Of a DNA stretch of 49,542 nt, positions 1 to 12,339 are shown piece by piece. The notes beneath the pieces are model-generated. The model was not told the DNA's origin. It saw only the letters and a program-made list of their open reading frames with translations, and ran no database searches. The stretch's first letter is position 1. Every line of letters starts with the position of its first letter. Both the position numbers and the translations under genes were made by a program. Location of the stretch: assembly GCA_009731375.1 (NCBI GenBank), contig BJOX01000138.1, forward strand, positions 308,103-357,644, written 5' to 3'. The DNA comes from Paulinella micropora (lineage: Eukaryota; Cercozoa; Imbricatea; Euglyphida).

Positions 1-1718
<1,718 letters not shown>

Positions 1719-1729
1719 CCCCAGGAGCG

Positions 1730-1786
1730 NNNNNNNNNNNNNNNNNNNNNNNNNNNNNNNNNNNNNNNNNNNNNNNNNNNNNNNNN
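1730..1786. other. Assembly gap (57 N)
   Basis: Run of N. The right flank begins with a run of about 18 C. Confidence 1.
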
Positions 1787-1814
1787 CCCCCCCCCCCCCC
1801 CCCCTCCCTCCCCC

Positions 1815-2617
1815 TAAAAAAACTGAAAAGTTTGGAAAGTTGGAAAATGGAAAGTAAGGAAAGTTAAAGTTGGTGAAAAGGTTTTGTTCAGGCCTGGCTG
1901 CGCATAATTCCTAAAATACCCTTAGTAGTGCCTTTTTGCTATTTTTCCTTATGTAACAAAATTCAGTTTTGTAAAACAAAGGTCCTCTTTGATTCTGATA
2001 GTTTTCTTATGTCTTATTTCTTTTTCGAATTTCTGTGTATCATTTTCTTATTTCTTTTTTCTTTTTCGAATTTCTGTCAGCTGTCTATCTTTCGCTTTTC
2101 TTTCTTATTAATTTCTTTCTTTCTTTCTTTCTTTCTTCTTGTTCTTTTTCCTTTTACATGTTTCTTTTTTCTTTTTTATTTATTTTTAAATTTATTTCTT
2201 TGATTCTAATAATTTTCTTTTTTCTTTTTTCTTTTTCGAATAATTCTTTTTTCTTTTTTCAAATTATTTTTTCAGTTTTTTATTTCATTTTCCATTTTCT
2301 TTTTTTCTTTTTTCTTTCATCATTCTTTCTTTGTTCTTTCTCTTTTTTCTTTTCTCTTTTTTCTGGTTCTTGTTTCTTGTTTCTTGTTTCTTGTTAGATC
2401 TCTTGTTTCTTTTTGTTTCTTTCTTTTTTATTTTTTCTTCTTTTTCTTTTCTTTTCTTTTTTTTTCTTCTTTTTTCTTTTTACTTTTTCTTTTCCCATTT
2501 TCTTTTTTCTGTTCTTTTTTCTAGTTTTTCTGTTTACGTTGGATTTTTCTTTTTTTCTTTTTTCTTTTTTCTTTTTGCTTTTTTGTTTTTGCTTGTTCTT
2601 TTCTTTGTTTCTTTAGA
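1815..2617. repeat. T-rich polypyrimidine tract
   Basis: From about 1930 this is nearly continuous TTTCTTTTTC on the plus strand. Phe/Leu/Ser-rich open frames across it are compositional and are not called as genes. 1787-1815 is C-rich, and 1815-1925 is A/G-rich with GGAAAGTT-like words that recur near 2725 and 3100-3240. Confidence 0.8.
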
Positions 2618-3060
2618 TTAAGGGTTAGATTAAGGGTTAGAGTAAGTGTTAGATTAAGTGTTAGGGTTAGGGTTAAGGTTAGGGTTAGGATTAGGGTTAG
2701 TTCAGGTTATTAGAGTAAGAAAGTTGGGAAAGCATGGAAAGTCTAACCCTAACCCGAACCCTAACCCTAACCCTAATCCTAACCCTAATCCTAATCCTAA
2801 CCCTAACCCTAACCCTATACCTAAACCCTAAACCCTAACCCTAACCCTAACCCTAACCCTAACCCTAACCTAACCCTAAGACTAACCATAACACTAACCA
2901 TAACCTGAACACTAACTTTAACACTTACCCTCACGCTAACCCTAACCCTAAACCTAACCTTAACCCTAACCTAACACTTAATCTAATCCTTACTCTAACT
3001 CTTACTCTAAACCTTACTCTAACACTTAATCTAACACTTGCTCCAACACTCCCAACTTTC
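2618..3060. repeat. Head-to-head degenerate telomere-like repeats
   Basis: 2618-2702 is variant TTAGGG repeats on the plus strand. After a ~40-base spacer, 2742-3060 is variant CCCTAA, degenerating into CTAACACTTA-type words. TTAGGG followed by CCCTAA is the orientation expected where two chromosome ends have joined. The repeats are impure, as in old interstitial telomeric DNA. A simple inverted microsatellite cannot be excluded. Confidence 0.8.
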
Positions 3061-3360
3061 CCAACTTTATGGAAGGGAGGGGGGTGGAGGGGGGATTCAA
3101 TTTTCTTAACTTTCCCAACTTTACTGTGGGGAGGGGAGGTGTGTGTCTATGTCAACATTTCTAACTTTCCTGACTTTCCATGGTTTCCCAACTTTCCCAA
3201 CTTTCTCCACTTTCTCCACTTTCCCCACTTTCCTAACTTTATTGAAGGGAGGGGGGGTGGCGGGGGAGGAGGGGGGATTCATAGGCCCCCTCAGCTTTCT
3301 CAAGAAAGTTAACTTCTGTTACTATCCAGGGGGCGGGGGGCTCAACCTTGGTACGTATAT
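3060..3360. repeat. AACTTTCCC-rich low-complexity block with G-runs
   Basis: Irregular repeats of ACTTTCC(C)A on the plus strand are interrupted by G-rich stretches such as GGGAGGGGGG (3073-3096 and 3246-3276). The related word GGAAAGTTGG occurs in inverse orientation near 1835-1865. No gene is seen. Confidence 0.7.
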
Positions 3361-3372
3361 TACACCCCAGCC

Positions 3373-3405
3373 AGATAGATAGATAGATGGATAGATGGAT
3401 AGATG

Positions 3406-3441
<36 letters not shown>

Positions 3442-3539
3442 TAGAGATAGATAGATAGAAAGATAGATAGATGGAAATATAGAGATAGATAGATAGATAG
3501 ATGGATAGATAGATAGATAGACAGACAGATGGATAGATG

Positions 3540-3577
<38 letters not shown>

Positions 3578-3612
3578 GAGAAAGAAAGATAGATAGAAAG
3601 ATAGATAGATAA

Positions 3613-3697
<85 letters not shown>

Positions 3698-3698
3698 C

Positions 3699-3785
<87 letters not shown>

Positions 3786-3850
3786 AAGATAGATAGATAG
3801 ATATATAGATAGATATATAGATATATAGATAGATAGATAGATAGAACGAG

Positions 3851-3894
<44 letters not shown>

Positions 3895-3903
3895 GGATAG
3901 ATG

Positions 3904-3978
<75 letters not shown>
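3373..3978. repeat. GATA microsatellite (~600 bp)
   Basis: GATA tetranucleotides with GACA, GAAA and TGGA variants. The minus-strand Leu-Ser-Ile-Tyr open frame is a translation artefact of the repeat. Confidence 0.95.
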
Positions 3979-4339
3979 GAGATATCACTAATGTAAGAAA
4001 AAAGGAGCTTCTGATTTCGTCAACCAAGGAAGTCTGTGGGTAAAGTATTAACCCGATGCCCAGCTAAGCCGTGATGTTTGCACGGAAGGGACTAATACAG
4101 GCGATACCAAACCTCCCTAGTACCAGGCGGGGCCAGGGCTCGTTCCATAAAGGCCCCTTGCAGAACGAGCTCCCACCTCCATTACAGAGGACCCAGTAAG
4201 CAGATGGAGTTTCGAGACTGTTCGACAGTCTAGTATAAACCGACAGAGCACTGTGGGTTTTATTCCGGGCTCAACAAGCGAGAAAGGGCACCCTGAGGGA
4301 ACAGGATTGTGCTTCCCGTCGCTATTTCGGCATGTGACT
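3979..4339. repeat. Non-coding unit left of gap, with inverted partner
   Basis: No supported gene. Bases 4055-4102 (from ACCCGATGCCCAGC to TAATACAG) are the reverse complement, apart from about one difference, of 5208-5255 on the far side of the gap. The whole unit is flanked by GATA arrays, so it is probably a repeat unit whose centre is lost in the gap. Confidence 0.7.
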
Positions 4340-5207
4340 NNNNNNNNNNNNNNNNNNNNNNNNNNNNNNNNNNNNNNNNNNNNNNNNNNNNNNNNNNNNN
4401 NNNNNNNNNNNNNNNNNNNNNNNNNNNNNNNNNNNNNNNNNNNNNNNNNNNNNNNNNNNNNNNNNNNNNNNNNNNNNNNNNNNNNNNNNNNNNNNNNNNN
4501 NNNNNNNNNNNNNNNNNNNNNNNNNNNNNNNNNNNNNNNNNNNNNNNNNNNNNNNNNNNNNNNNNNNNNNNNNNNNNNNNNNNNNNNNNNNNNNNNNNNN
4601 NNNNNNNNNNNNNNNNNNNNNNNNNNNNNNNNNNNNNNNNNNNNNNNNNNNNNNNNNNNNNNNNNNNNNNNNNNNNNNNNNNNNNNNNNNNNNNNNNNNN
4701 NNNNNNNNNNNNNNNNNNNNNNNNNNNNNNNNNNNNNNNNNNNNNNNNNNNNNNNNNNNNNNNNNNNNNNNNNNNNNNNNNNNNNNNNNNNNNNNNNNNN
4801 NNNNNNNNNNNNNNNNNNNNNNNNNNNNNNNNNNNNNNNNNNNNNNNNNNNNNNNNNNNNNNNNNNNNNNNNNNNNNNNNNNNNNNNNNNNNNNNNNNNN
4901 NNNNNNNNNNNNNNNNNNNNNNNNNNNNNNNNNNNNNNNNNNNNNNNNNNNNNNNNNNNNNNNNNNNNNNNNNNNNNNNNNNNNNNNNNNNNNNNNNNNN
5001 NNNNNNNNNNNNNNNNNNNNNNNNNNNNNNNNNNNNNNNNNNNNNNNNNNNNNNNNNNNNNNNNNNNNNNNNNNNNNNNNNNNNNNNNNNNNNNNNNNNN
5101 NNNNNNNNNNNNNNNNNNNNNNNNNNNNNNNNNNNNNNNNNNNNNNNNNNNNNNNNNNNNNNNNNNNNNNNNNNNNNNNNNNNNNNNNNNNNNNNNNNNN
5201 NNNNNNN
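4340..5207. other. Assembly gap (868 N)
   Basis: Run of N lying inside an inverted repeat. Open frames that cross it have no meaning. Confidence 1.
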
Positions 5208-5257
5208 CTGTATCAGTCCCTTCCGTGCAAACATCACGGCTTAGCTGGGCATCGGGT
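5208..5257. repeat. Right arm of gap-flanking inverted repeat
   Basis: Reverse complement of 4055-4102; a GATA array starts directly after it. Confidence 0.85.
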
Positions 5258-5793
<536 letters not shown>

Positions 5794-6046
5794 GTGCCCT
5801 AAGGAGATGATGCCACAAGCAAGCCGAGGTTTCAGGAGTTCACGCTCGTTGTGAGTTACCTTCTACAACCCCGACTTCATCAACCCTTTGCATCACGCCC
5901 CGACTTCATCAGCCATGGTCAGGAGTTGGTTGCCTGTTTAGCCCTTGCGCTGCGCGCGATTAACGGTGGACACAAAATCGTCACTGTAGGAGATAGTTAG
6001 ATCTGAACCCTAGGCTGAGTTGCCAGTGGCAGAGACCGTCTCCAGG
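5794..6046. other. Non-coding spacer
   Basis: Unique-looking sequence with a partial internal direct repeat: CCCCGACTTCATCA occurs at about 5870 and again at 5899. No supported gene. Confidence 0.5.
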
Positions 6047-6125
<79 letters not shown>

Positions 6126-6146
6126 CTATCTATCTATCTATCTATC

Positions 6147-6180
<34 letters not shown>

Positions 6181-6217
6181 CATCTATCCATCTATCTATC
6201 TATCTATCTATCTATCC

Positions 6218-6248
<31 letters not shown>

Positions 6249-6249
6249 C

Positions 6250-6305
<56 letters not shown>

Positions 6306-6358
6306 GTCTATCTATCCATCTATCCATCCATCCATCCATCCATCCATCTATCTATCTA
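6047..6358. repeat. Inverted GATA/TATC microsatellite
   Basis: GATA units (6047-6123) switch abruptly to TATC units with ATCC variants (6124-6358). The result is a self-complementary block about 310 bp long. Confidence 0.95.
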
Positions 6359-6751
6359 ACTAGCCCAGGCAGGTGTGAAGAAGCGCGCGAAGCTCGGGCG
6401 GCTGTCTTTGCTTAAGTTGAAGAGGGAGGTGAGTTCGTTGCGCAGGCAAGCAAAGAAGCCGCTTTTGCCGCTTGACAAGGCGGTGTGCGGCGCAGTGTTG
6501 GGGCTGGTGACGTCATAAGTGCTTGGTCGAGAAAAACCGACCGCCGCCGACGCGCGAGCCGTGTACTACCGGCAGGCGGCTGGGTTGTCGCGTGTGTGTC
6601 ACGCGTTCCGGGAGGCGGTCGCGGCTCGGGTCCCGCCCGCGAACAACGAGGACAAAGTAAACAGCCTGATTTTTTACAGTTTGCTGAAAGGCTGCCGAAG
6701 GCCGGGAGGGGGGGTTGGGAAGAAAAAAGTGTTTCCCCTGTTTGCGGGGGG
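6359..6751. other. GC-rich segment, no recognised gene
   Basis: GC-rich DNA with open frames on both strands that run into the following gap. None shows a recognisable domain or convincing splice signals. It ends in a G-run at the gap edge. Confidence 0.4.
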
Positions 6752-7185
6752 NNNNNNNNNNNNNNNNNNNNNNNNNNNNNNNNNNNNNNNNNNNNNNNNN
6801 NNNNNNNNNNNNNNNNNNNNNNNNNNNNNNNNNNNNNNNNNNNNNNNNNNNNNNNNNNNNNNNNNNNNNNNNNNNNNNNNNNNNNNNNNNNNNNNNNNNN
6901 NNNNNNNNNNNNNNNNNNNNNNNNNNNNNNNNNNNNNNNNNNNNNNNNNNNNNNNNNNNNNNNNNNNNNNNNNNNNNNNNNNNNNNNNNNNNNNNNNNNN
7001 NNNNNNNNNNNNNNNNNNNNNNNNNNNNNNNNNNNNNNNNNNNNNNNNNNNNNNNNNNNNNNNNNNNNNNNNNNNNNNNNNNNNNNNNNNNNNNNNNNNN
7101 NNNNNNNNNNNNNNNNNNNNNNNNNNNNNNNNNNNNNNNNNNNNNNNNNNNNNNNNNNNNNNNNNNNNNNNNNNNNNNNNNNNNN
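6752..7185. other. Assembly gap (434 N)
   Basis: Run of N with GGGGGG on the left edge and about 14 C followed by CA repeats on the right. Confidence 1.
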
Positions 7186-7229
7186 CCCCCCCCCCCCCCA
7201 CACACACACACACACCCTTTCTTCTGGGT

Positions 7230-7400
7230 GACTAAGGCGAATGGTAGCAGGGAGAAAACCACGACGAACGCAAAGAAAGAAATATTGTTTGTCGCTAACC
7301 AGTCGACTTTGGCGCGGTATCCGTGCATAACGGACTATTTCGCGCGAAAGGAATTTTACAGAATCTTGCGTGCGTTGGGTTTTTCAAATAGAAAAAAATC
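7230..7400 (+). repeat. Dispersed module, diverged copy A
   Basis: Shares an ordered series of words with copies B and C: an AATGGT.GCAGGGA-like start, then ACCACGACGA, TTTGGCG, GTGCAT, GCG.GAAAG and ATCTTGCGTGCGTT. It is more diverged than the others. Confidence 0.55.
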
Positions 7401-7499
7401 TCGTCAGCCGCCAATGAGGTTTCCCCCCGAAAATCGGGGGGAAGGGTGTCTGATTTTTCCGCCCAGCCCCCCCCCCCCGGATGGGGGGGGGGGAAGGGG

Positions 7500-7735
7500 G
7501 GTGGAAATGGTGTCAGGAAAAAAATCACGACGAGCGAAAAAGAAAAAATGTAGTTTGGCCGCTGACCCGGAGATTTTGGCGAGCTGGTCGTACGATGGAC
7601 TGTTTGGCGTGAAAAGAATTGAACCGAATCTTGCGTGCATGAGGACGGTTAGATTTTTCACGCGCCACCTGTCAACCCCGCTGTTGGCGGGATTTTTCAC
7701 GTGCCACTCCGTCACCCCGCTTATAGAAGAAAATT
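7500..7735 (+). repeat. Dispersed module, copy B
   Basis: Contains AAATGGTGTCAGG, AAATCACGACGAGCGAAAAA, TTGGCCGCTGACCCGG, GATTTTGGCG and ACCGAATCTTGCGTGCAT, followed by two tandem forms of TTTTTCACG(C/T)GCCAC. It matches copy C closely. Confidence 0.75.
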
Positions 7736-7853
7736 TTTTTCCTTCTCGGCCGCCAAAAAATTCACCACTGATTTACAGGGAAGGCCGGGGCAAAAAAAAA
7801 AAAAAAATCTGTTCCTTGATTTTTGGGGAAGGTCGGGGGGGGGGGGGGGGGGG

Positions 7854-7863
7854 NNNNNNNNNN
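7854..7863. other. Assembly gap (10 N)
   Basis: A short N run inside a G homopolymer; its true length is unknown. Confidence 1.
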
Positions 7864-7867
7864 GAGG

Positions 7868-8020
7868 GGGCAAATGGTGTCAGGGAAAAAAAATCACGAC
7901 GAGCGAAAAAAAAAATGTCGTTTGGCCGCTGACCCGGCGATTTTGGCGCGCTAATCGTGCACAAGGGAATATTTGGAGTGAAAGTAATGTTATGTTACCG
8001 AACCTTGCGTGCATTGGGAC
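7868..8020 (+). repeat. Dispersed module, copy C
   Basis: Direct repeat of copy B: AAATGGTGTCAGG, CACGACGAGCGAAAAA, TTGGCCGCTGACCCGG, then a GATTTTGGCG and CTTGCGTGCATTGGGACC tail. Confidence 0.75.
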
Positions 8021-8110
8021 CGACCTGCTTACCAACCTAACTGCCTGCCAGCCTGTCCACCTACCAACCCACCGACCTTCCTATCGACTTACCTTTGCAA
8101 GCGCCCACCT
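8020..8110. repeat. Degenerate ACCT/GCCT low-complexity tail
   Basis: Imperfect repeats of CTACC, CTGCC and CGACC directly follow copy C. Confidence 0.5.
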
Positions 8111-8159
8111 GAGAATTTGAAAGGGAGATGGATAGGAAAGGACACATATATTTTAGAGA

Positions 8160-8391
8160 ACACTAATATTACGGCTGCTGCTACTGTTAGTGTTGTTGCT
8201 GCTACAACCATTTTCTGCTGCAAGTAATAGCTGCAGCGGCAGTAACCAGCAACAATAGAACAACAACAGCAGCACAAGTAGCAGCAGCAGTAGTAGCAGC
8301 CGCAGATGTAGTGGCAACAGCAGCAGCAGCACTAGGCAGCAGCACAGAAGCAACAGCAGCACCACCAGCAGCAGCTTGCAGTAGCAGCAGT

Positions 8392-8462
<71 letters not shown>

Positions 8463-8610
8463 CCGCAGCAGATATAGCGGCAGCAGCACAGAAGCAACAG
8501 CAGCACTAGCAGCAACAGCTTGCAGTAGCAGCAGCAGCAGCATAGCAAGAGCAGCACTAGCCTACGAGTAGCTGTAGTAGTAGGAATAAGAATAAGAGTA
8601 GTACAGGCGT
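8160..8610. repeat. AGC/AGT trinucleotide repeat region
   Basis: CAG and TAG triplets dominate, including a long pure (TAG)n run near 8410-8460. Ser-rich plus-strand and Leu-rich minus-strand frames are products of the triplet repeat. Confidence 0.9.
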
Positions 8611-8702
8611 GATTAGGAGTAGGACTAGTATGAGAAGGTATAGGCATAGGACTTGTTGGCATTGGAGTTGGAGTAGGAGTAAGAGTAGGAGCAGGAGTAG
8701 GT

Positions 8703-8774
<72 letters not shown>

Positions 8775-9100
8775 ATAGTAGTAGTAGTAATAGGCATCAG
8801 AGTAAGAGTAGGAGACAAAAATAAGAGAGGAGGAAGAGGAGAAGACGAGTAAGAGAAGAGGAGCAGCTGCTGCGATTAGGAGTAGGACTAGTATGAGAAT
8901 ATATAGGCATAGGACTTGTTGGCGTTGGAGTTGGAGTAGGAGTAAGAGTAGGAGCAGGAGTAGGTGTAGTAGTAGTAGTAGTAGTAGTAGCAGTAGTAAT
9001 AGTAGTAGTAGTATTAGGCATCGGAGTAAGAGCAGGAGACAAATATGAGAGAGGAGGAAGAGAGAAGACGAGTAAGAGAAGAGGAGCAGCTGCTGCTATT
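8611..9100. repeat. Tandem pair of ~263 bp units in triplet-rich DNA
   Basis: The unit starting GATTAGGAGTAGGACTAG at 8611 recurs at 8874 with few substitutions. The second copy is shorter, mainly because its (TAG)n run has contracted. Both contain GAGTTGGAGTAGGAGTAAG and end in a GAGCAGCTGCTGC word. Confidence 0.85.
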
Positions 9101-9197
9101 GCTGCCCTCCTACTGCCACCTTTTTTCGTTTTTTTTTTCTCCTCCTACTCCTGCTCCTCCAACTACTCCTACTGCTCCCGCTCTTCCTACTCCTCTC

Positions 9198-9244
<47 letters not shown>

Positions 9245-9640
9245 TGCCTTCTCTTTCTATTCCTTTTCCTCCTCCTCTTACTCCTACTCGTACCCCTTCT
9301 CCTTCTCTTCTTATTTTTACTCCTCCTCTTCCTACTCTATTTCTATTATTCCTCTTCGTAGTTATCTTCTTCCTCTTCCTTGTCTTTTCCCCTTACTCCT
9401 CCTCCTCTTACCTTCGCTTCTCCTACTCCTCTTACTCAGACTTCTCCGTACTCCTACTCCTCCTCTTCCAGGATTCCTCTTCTTCCTAGTCCTCCTCTTC
9501 CTCCTCATCCTTTTTCTTTTTCTCTTTCTTCGTTCTCTACCCTTTTTCTTTTTCTCTTTCTTCCCTTCTTTCCTTCTTCTTTTCTTTCCTCTTCCCCCCT
9601 TTTTTTACTCTTTCCAGGAGCTTTCTGTTGAACCTTAGTT
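9100..9640. repeat. CTC/CTT polypyrimidine tract with (CT)n
   Basis: Plus-strand polypyrimidine with a (CT)n core around 9195-9240. The Leu/Ser/Phe/Pro-rich open frames are compositional. Confidence 0.9.
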
Positions 9641-10245
9641 CCAGATTTCCTTACGAGCTTGTACTGTCGTTCCTTGGAACCAGAATTCATTTGAATTAGG
9701 CTCTTCTTTATTATTATTTCGTCTCATTCTCATTAAACCTTGCTTACTGTAATTTTAAAAATAAAAAAAAAAATGAATAAAAAAATTTAAAAAAAAACGA
9801 TGGAACACCAAGCTTGCTCCCTTGTCTGCTACTTGAAGGAGAATTCTCAGAATCAGCCAACGTATATGGTAAACCACTCAGCCCCAACTTCCTCCCCTCT
9901 CTTTCACTTTTTCTCACGAAAAAGAAAAGAGGGGAGGGCCGCCAGACATAAAGTACTACACTTTTACAATAACATATATATTCATATGATAATATAATAA
10001 TATCACTACCCAACATATCTAAACATAAATATTAATATTAAATAATACTAATACTAGATATATATAATACCGTTGTCCTTTAATACGCTCGACTGAATAA
10101 CTAGGTTTCCACCTTAGATAAAGGTATAACTTACTAGCTATACTTTTCACGTGGATGTTCCCTGAGTCCAATTGTAAAATTGTTCTCTCAATAAAAGCGA
10201 AGAAGAAGAAGGTAGGTAAGACTGATAAGATAGGTAAGGCGGGTA
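9641..10245. other. AT-rich spacer, nothing recognised
   Basis: AT-rich unique sequence with A-runs near 9755-9800. No supported gene. Confidence 0.5.
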
Positions 10246-10249
10246 GGTT

Positions 10250-10350
10250 TTTTCCCCTGAGGGGAGGTTTGGGCCGCTGACCCGGCGATTTTGGGGAGCT
10301 GGTTGTGCACATTTGGCTGTTAGCGGGAAGTTCCAAGTGCCACCCGCCAC
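10250..10350 (+). repeat. Dispersed module, copy D (partial)
   Basis: Contains TTGGGCCGCTGACCCGG, GATTTTGGGGAGCTGG, TGTGCACA and CAAGTGCCACCCGCCACCCC, in the same order as copy B. It lies 2.2 kb from copy C, so the family is dispersed and not simply tandem. Confidence 0.7.
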
Positions 10351-10527
10351 CCCACCCTTCGCAAAAATTATATTTTTTGCGTCGGGCTCAAATTTGTTCG
10401 GGCGGGGGGGTATCTGTTTGTCGATTTTTGGTGAAAGTCTTAAGGTCGGGAGGGGGACCTGAAAAATGTGTGTTTTATGATTTTTTTGTGGAGAAGGCCG
10501 GGGGGGGAGGGGGGGGGGGGGGGGGAA

Positions 10528-11191
10528 NNNNNNNNNNNNNNNNNNNNNNNNNNNNNNNNNNNNNNNNNNNNNNNNNNNNNNNNNNNNNNNNNNNNNNNNN
10601 NNNNNNNNNNNNNNNNNNNNNNNNNNNNNNNNNNNNNNNNNNNNNNNNNNNNNNNNNNNNNNNNNNNNNNNNNNNNNNNNNNNNNNNNNNNNNNNNNNNN
10701 NNNNNNNNNNNNNNNNNNNNNNNNNNNNNNNNNNNNNNNNNNNNNNNNNNNNNNNNNNNNNNNNNNNNNNNNNNNNNNNNNNNNNNNNNNNNNNNNNNNN
10801 NNNNNNNNNNNNNNNNNNNNNNNNNNNNNNNNNNNNNNNNNNNNNNNNNNNNNNNNNNNNNNNNNNNNNNNNNNNNNNNNNNNNNNNNNNNNNNNNNNNN
10901 NNNNNNNNNNNNNNNNNNNNNNNNNNNNNNNNNNNNNNNNNNNNNNNNNNNNNNNNNNNNNNNNNNNNNNNNNNNNNNNNNNNNNNNNNNNNNNNNNNNN
11001 NNNNNNNNNNNNNNNNNNNNNNNNNNNNNNNNNNNNNNNNNNNNNNNNNNNNNNNNNNNNNNNNNNNNNNNNNNNNNNNNNNNNNNNNNNNNNNNNNNNN
11101 NNNNNNNNNNNNNNNNNNNNNNNNNNNNNNNNNNNNNNNNNNNNNNNNNNNNNNNNNNNNNNNNNNNNNNNNNNNNNNNNNNNNNNNNNNN
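10528..11191. other. Assembly gap (664 N)
   Basis: Run of N. The left flank is a long G-run and the right flank a 13-base C-run. Confidence 1.
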
Positions 11192-11204
11192 CCCCCCCCC
11201 CCCC

Positions 11205-11985
11205 GCACTCAGTGATTTCCCCCGGTGGAATTTCGGAGAGGGAAAAAGAAAGAAACAAAGGAGGTCGGTGGGTGGGTTTCTGTGATGATGCGTTGGTGTT
11301 TGTTTTGTTTGTGTTTGTGTGTGTGTGTGTATTTACATATACATATCATCTCATATCTATATGTATACATGGGTTGTAACACCCACGGTATAGTACATCG
11401 TTTTTACGCTATTGGTGTTTACGGGAATTTACTCGTGGAAGTAATTACTTGTTATTAAATGTATTTTAAGATGAATTCTTATTACATTCCCGGTTCTGAT
11501 TAATACATCTGGTTTTAATGTTGTTTTATGATAAGGAATATGGGAGGAAAGCTAGGAAGCCTGGATCACATAGGACCTGAAAACCTATATAATTCACATA
11601 ACCGTTTACTGGCGTGGAGAAGGTTTTTAGGATGCGGATTACACTATTGTGTAGCATCCATATTGAATAACCTCCCACATTACTAGCGTTGACCCGATCC
11701 TTCTACAATACATGTAGTAACCGTTTGAAGTTAAGGATAAAGTTCAAGGAAATTCCGTGAAATTTGGCATTTTTTCCCCGTGACTGGGAATTTATGGCTA
11801 AATAAGGGAAATTGCACTTATGGGTTGTTGTTTGTGGTATGTTTTGGCATTTGTGCAGGTTACGGACGTAACGCATCGTGTCAGTTTACCCGTGTCAAAG
11901 GGACACTCCGTTTTTAGCGGTTTTTCCCTTTGGCTTGTTGGGTTCAAACCTGACTTCCCTTTCTACTCTAGAAGTGGAGGTGAGT
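11205..11985. other. Spacer with candidate 5' LTR of the 12-16 kb element
   Basis: AT-rich sequence without a supported gene. A short GT/AT microsatellite lies near 11310-11350. The part nearest 12068 probably contains the 5' LTR of the downstream element. Its left edge could not be set, because no second LTR is visible in the window. Confidence 0.4.
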
Positions 11986-12064
11986 CTTGAACCAGTTGTG
12001 TTCATTATTAAATTCTATTTTTTTACTTTCCTTTGAGCTCGTAAGGGTAGACCTCCGGTCTTTA

Positions 12065-12077
12065 TACATTTGGAGTC
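12065..12077 (+). promoter_or_regulatory. Candidate LTR end plus primer-binding site (element 1)
   Basis: The sequence TACA-TT-TGGAGTC fits an LTR ending in CA, a 2-base spacer and a primer-binding site starting TGG, the complement of a tRNA CCA end. The string ACATTTGGAGTC is shared with 44044-44055, upstream of the related element, although surrounding sequence is not conserved. That makes chance unlikely. Confidence 0.6.
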
Positions 12078-12339
12078 ACTTTGCCTCTTTCGAACTCTGG
12101 AAAAAAAAATTTGGAATTGGGAACGACGCACTCTCTGGGGGCAATCAGTCACTGTTGTTGGCTGTGTCTTGGAGAGAGTGCCAAGTAGCTTCTCGACAAT
12201 CAGTACTCAGTACTGGTCGTGTGAGACAGTGCTTTCAGTCGTTACAAGCAAGGGAAACTACAGGTGGTAAGGAGGGTTTTGGAGAAACAGGGAATAACCC
12301 TGATCTCGGAACTTGGACCTTGACACATTGGAAATCAAC

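Noticed and set aside
1928-2621. Several Phe/Leu/Ser-rich plus-strand frames resembling membrane proteins
   Set aside because: Polypyrimidine DNA lacks stop codons and gives hydrophobic translations; no start context or domain.
2618-3060. An actual chromosome end
   Set aside because: Repeats are internal, degenerate and in both orientations.
3239-4027. 262-codon minus-strand frame of Leu-Ser-Ile-Tyr repeats
   Set aside because: It is the translation of GATA microsatellite; no stop arises because TATC repeats lack stop codons in that frame.
4021-4339. 5S rRNA or snRNA gene
   Set aside because: No match to conserved 5S or spliceosomal RNA motifs that I could recognise.
8153-9638. Leu/Ser/Thr-rich frames on both strands
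   Set aside because: Triplet and CT repeats explain them completely.
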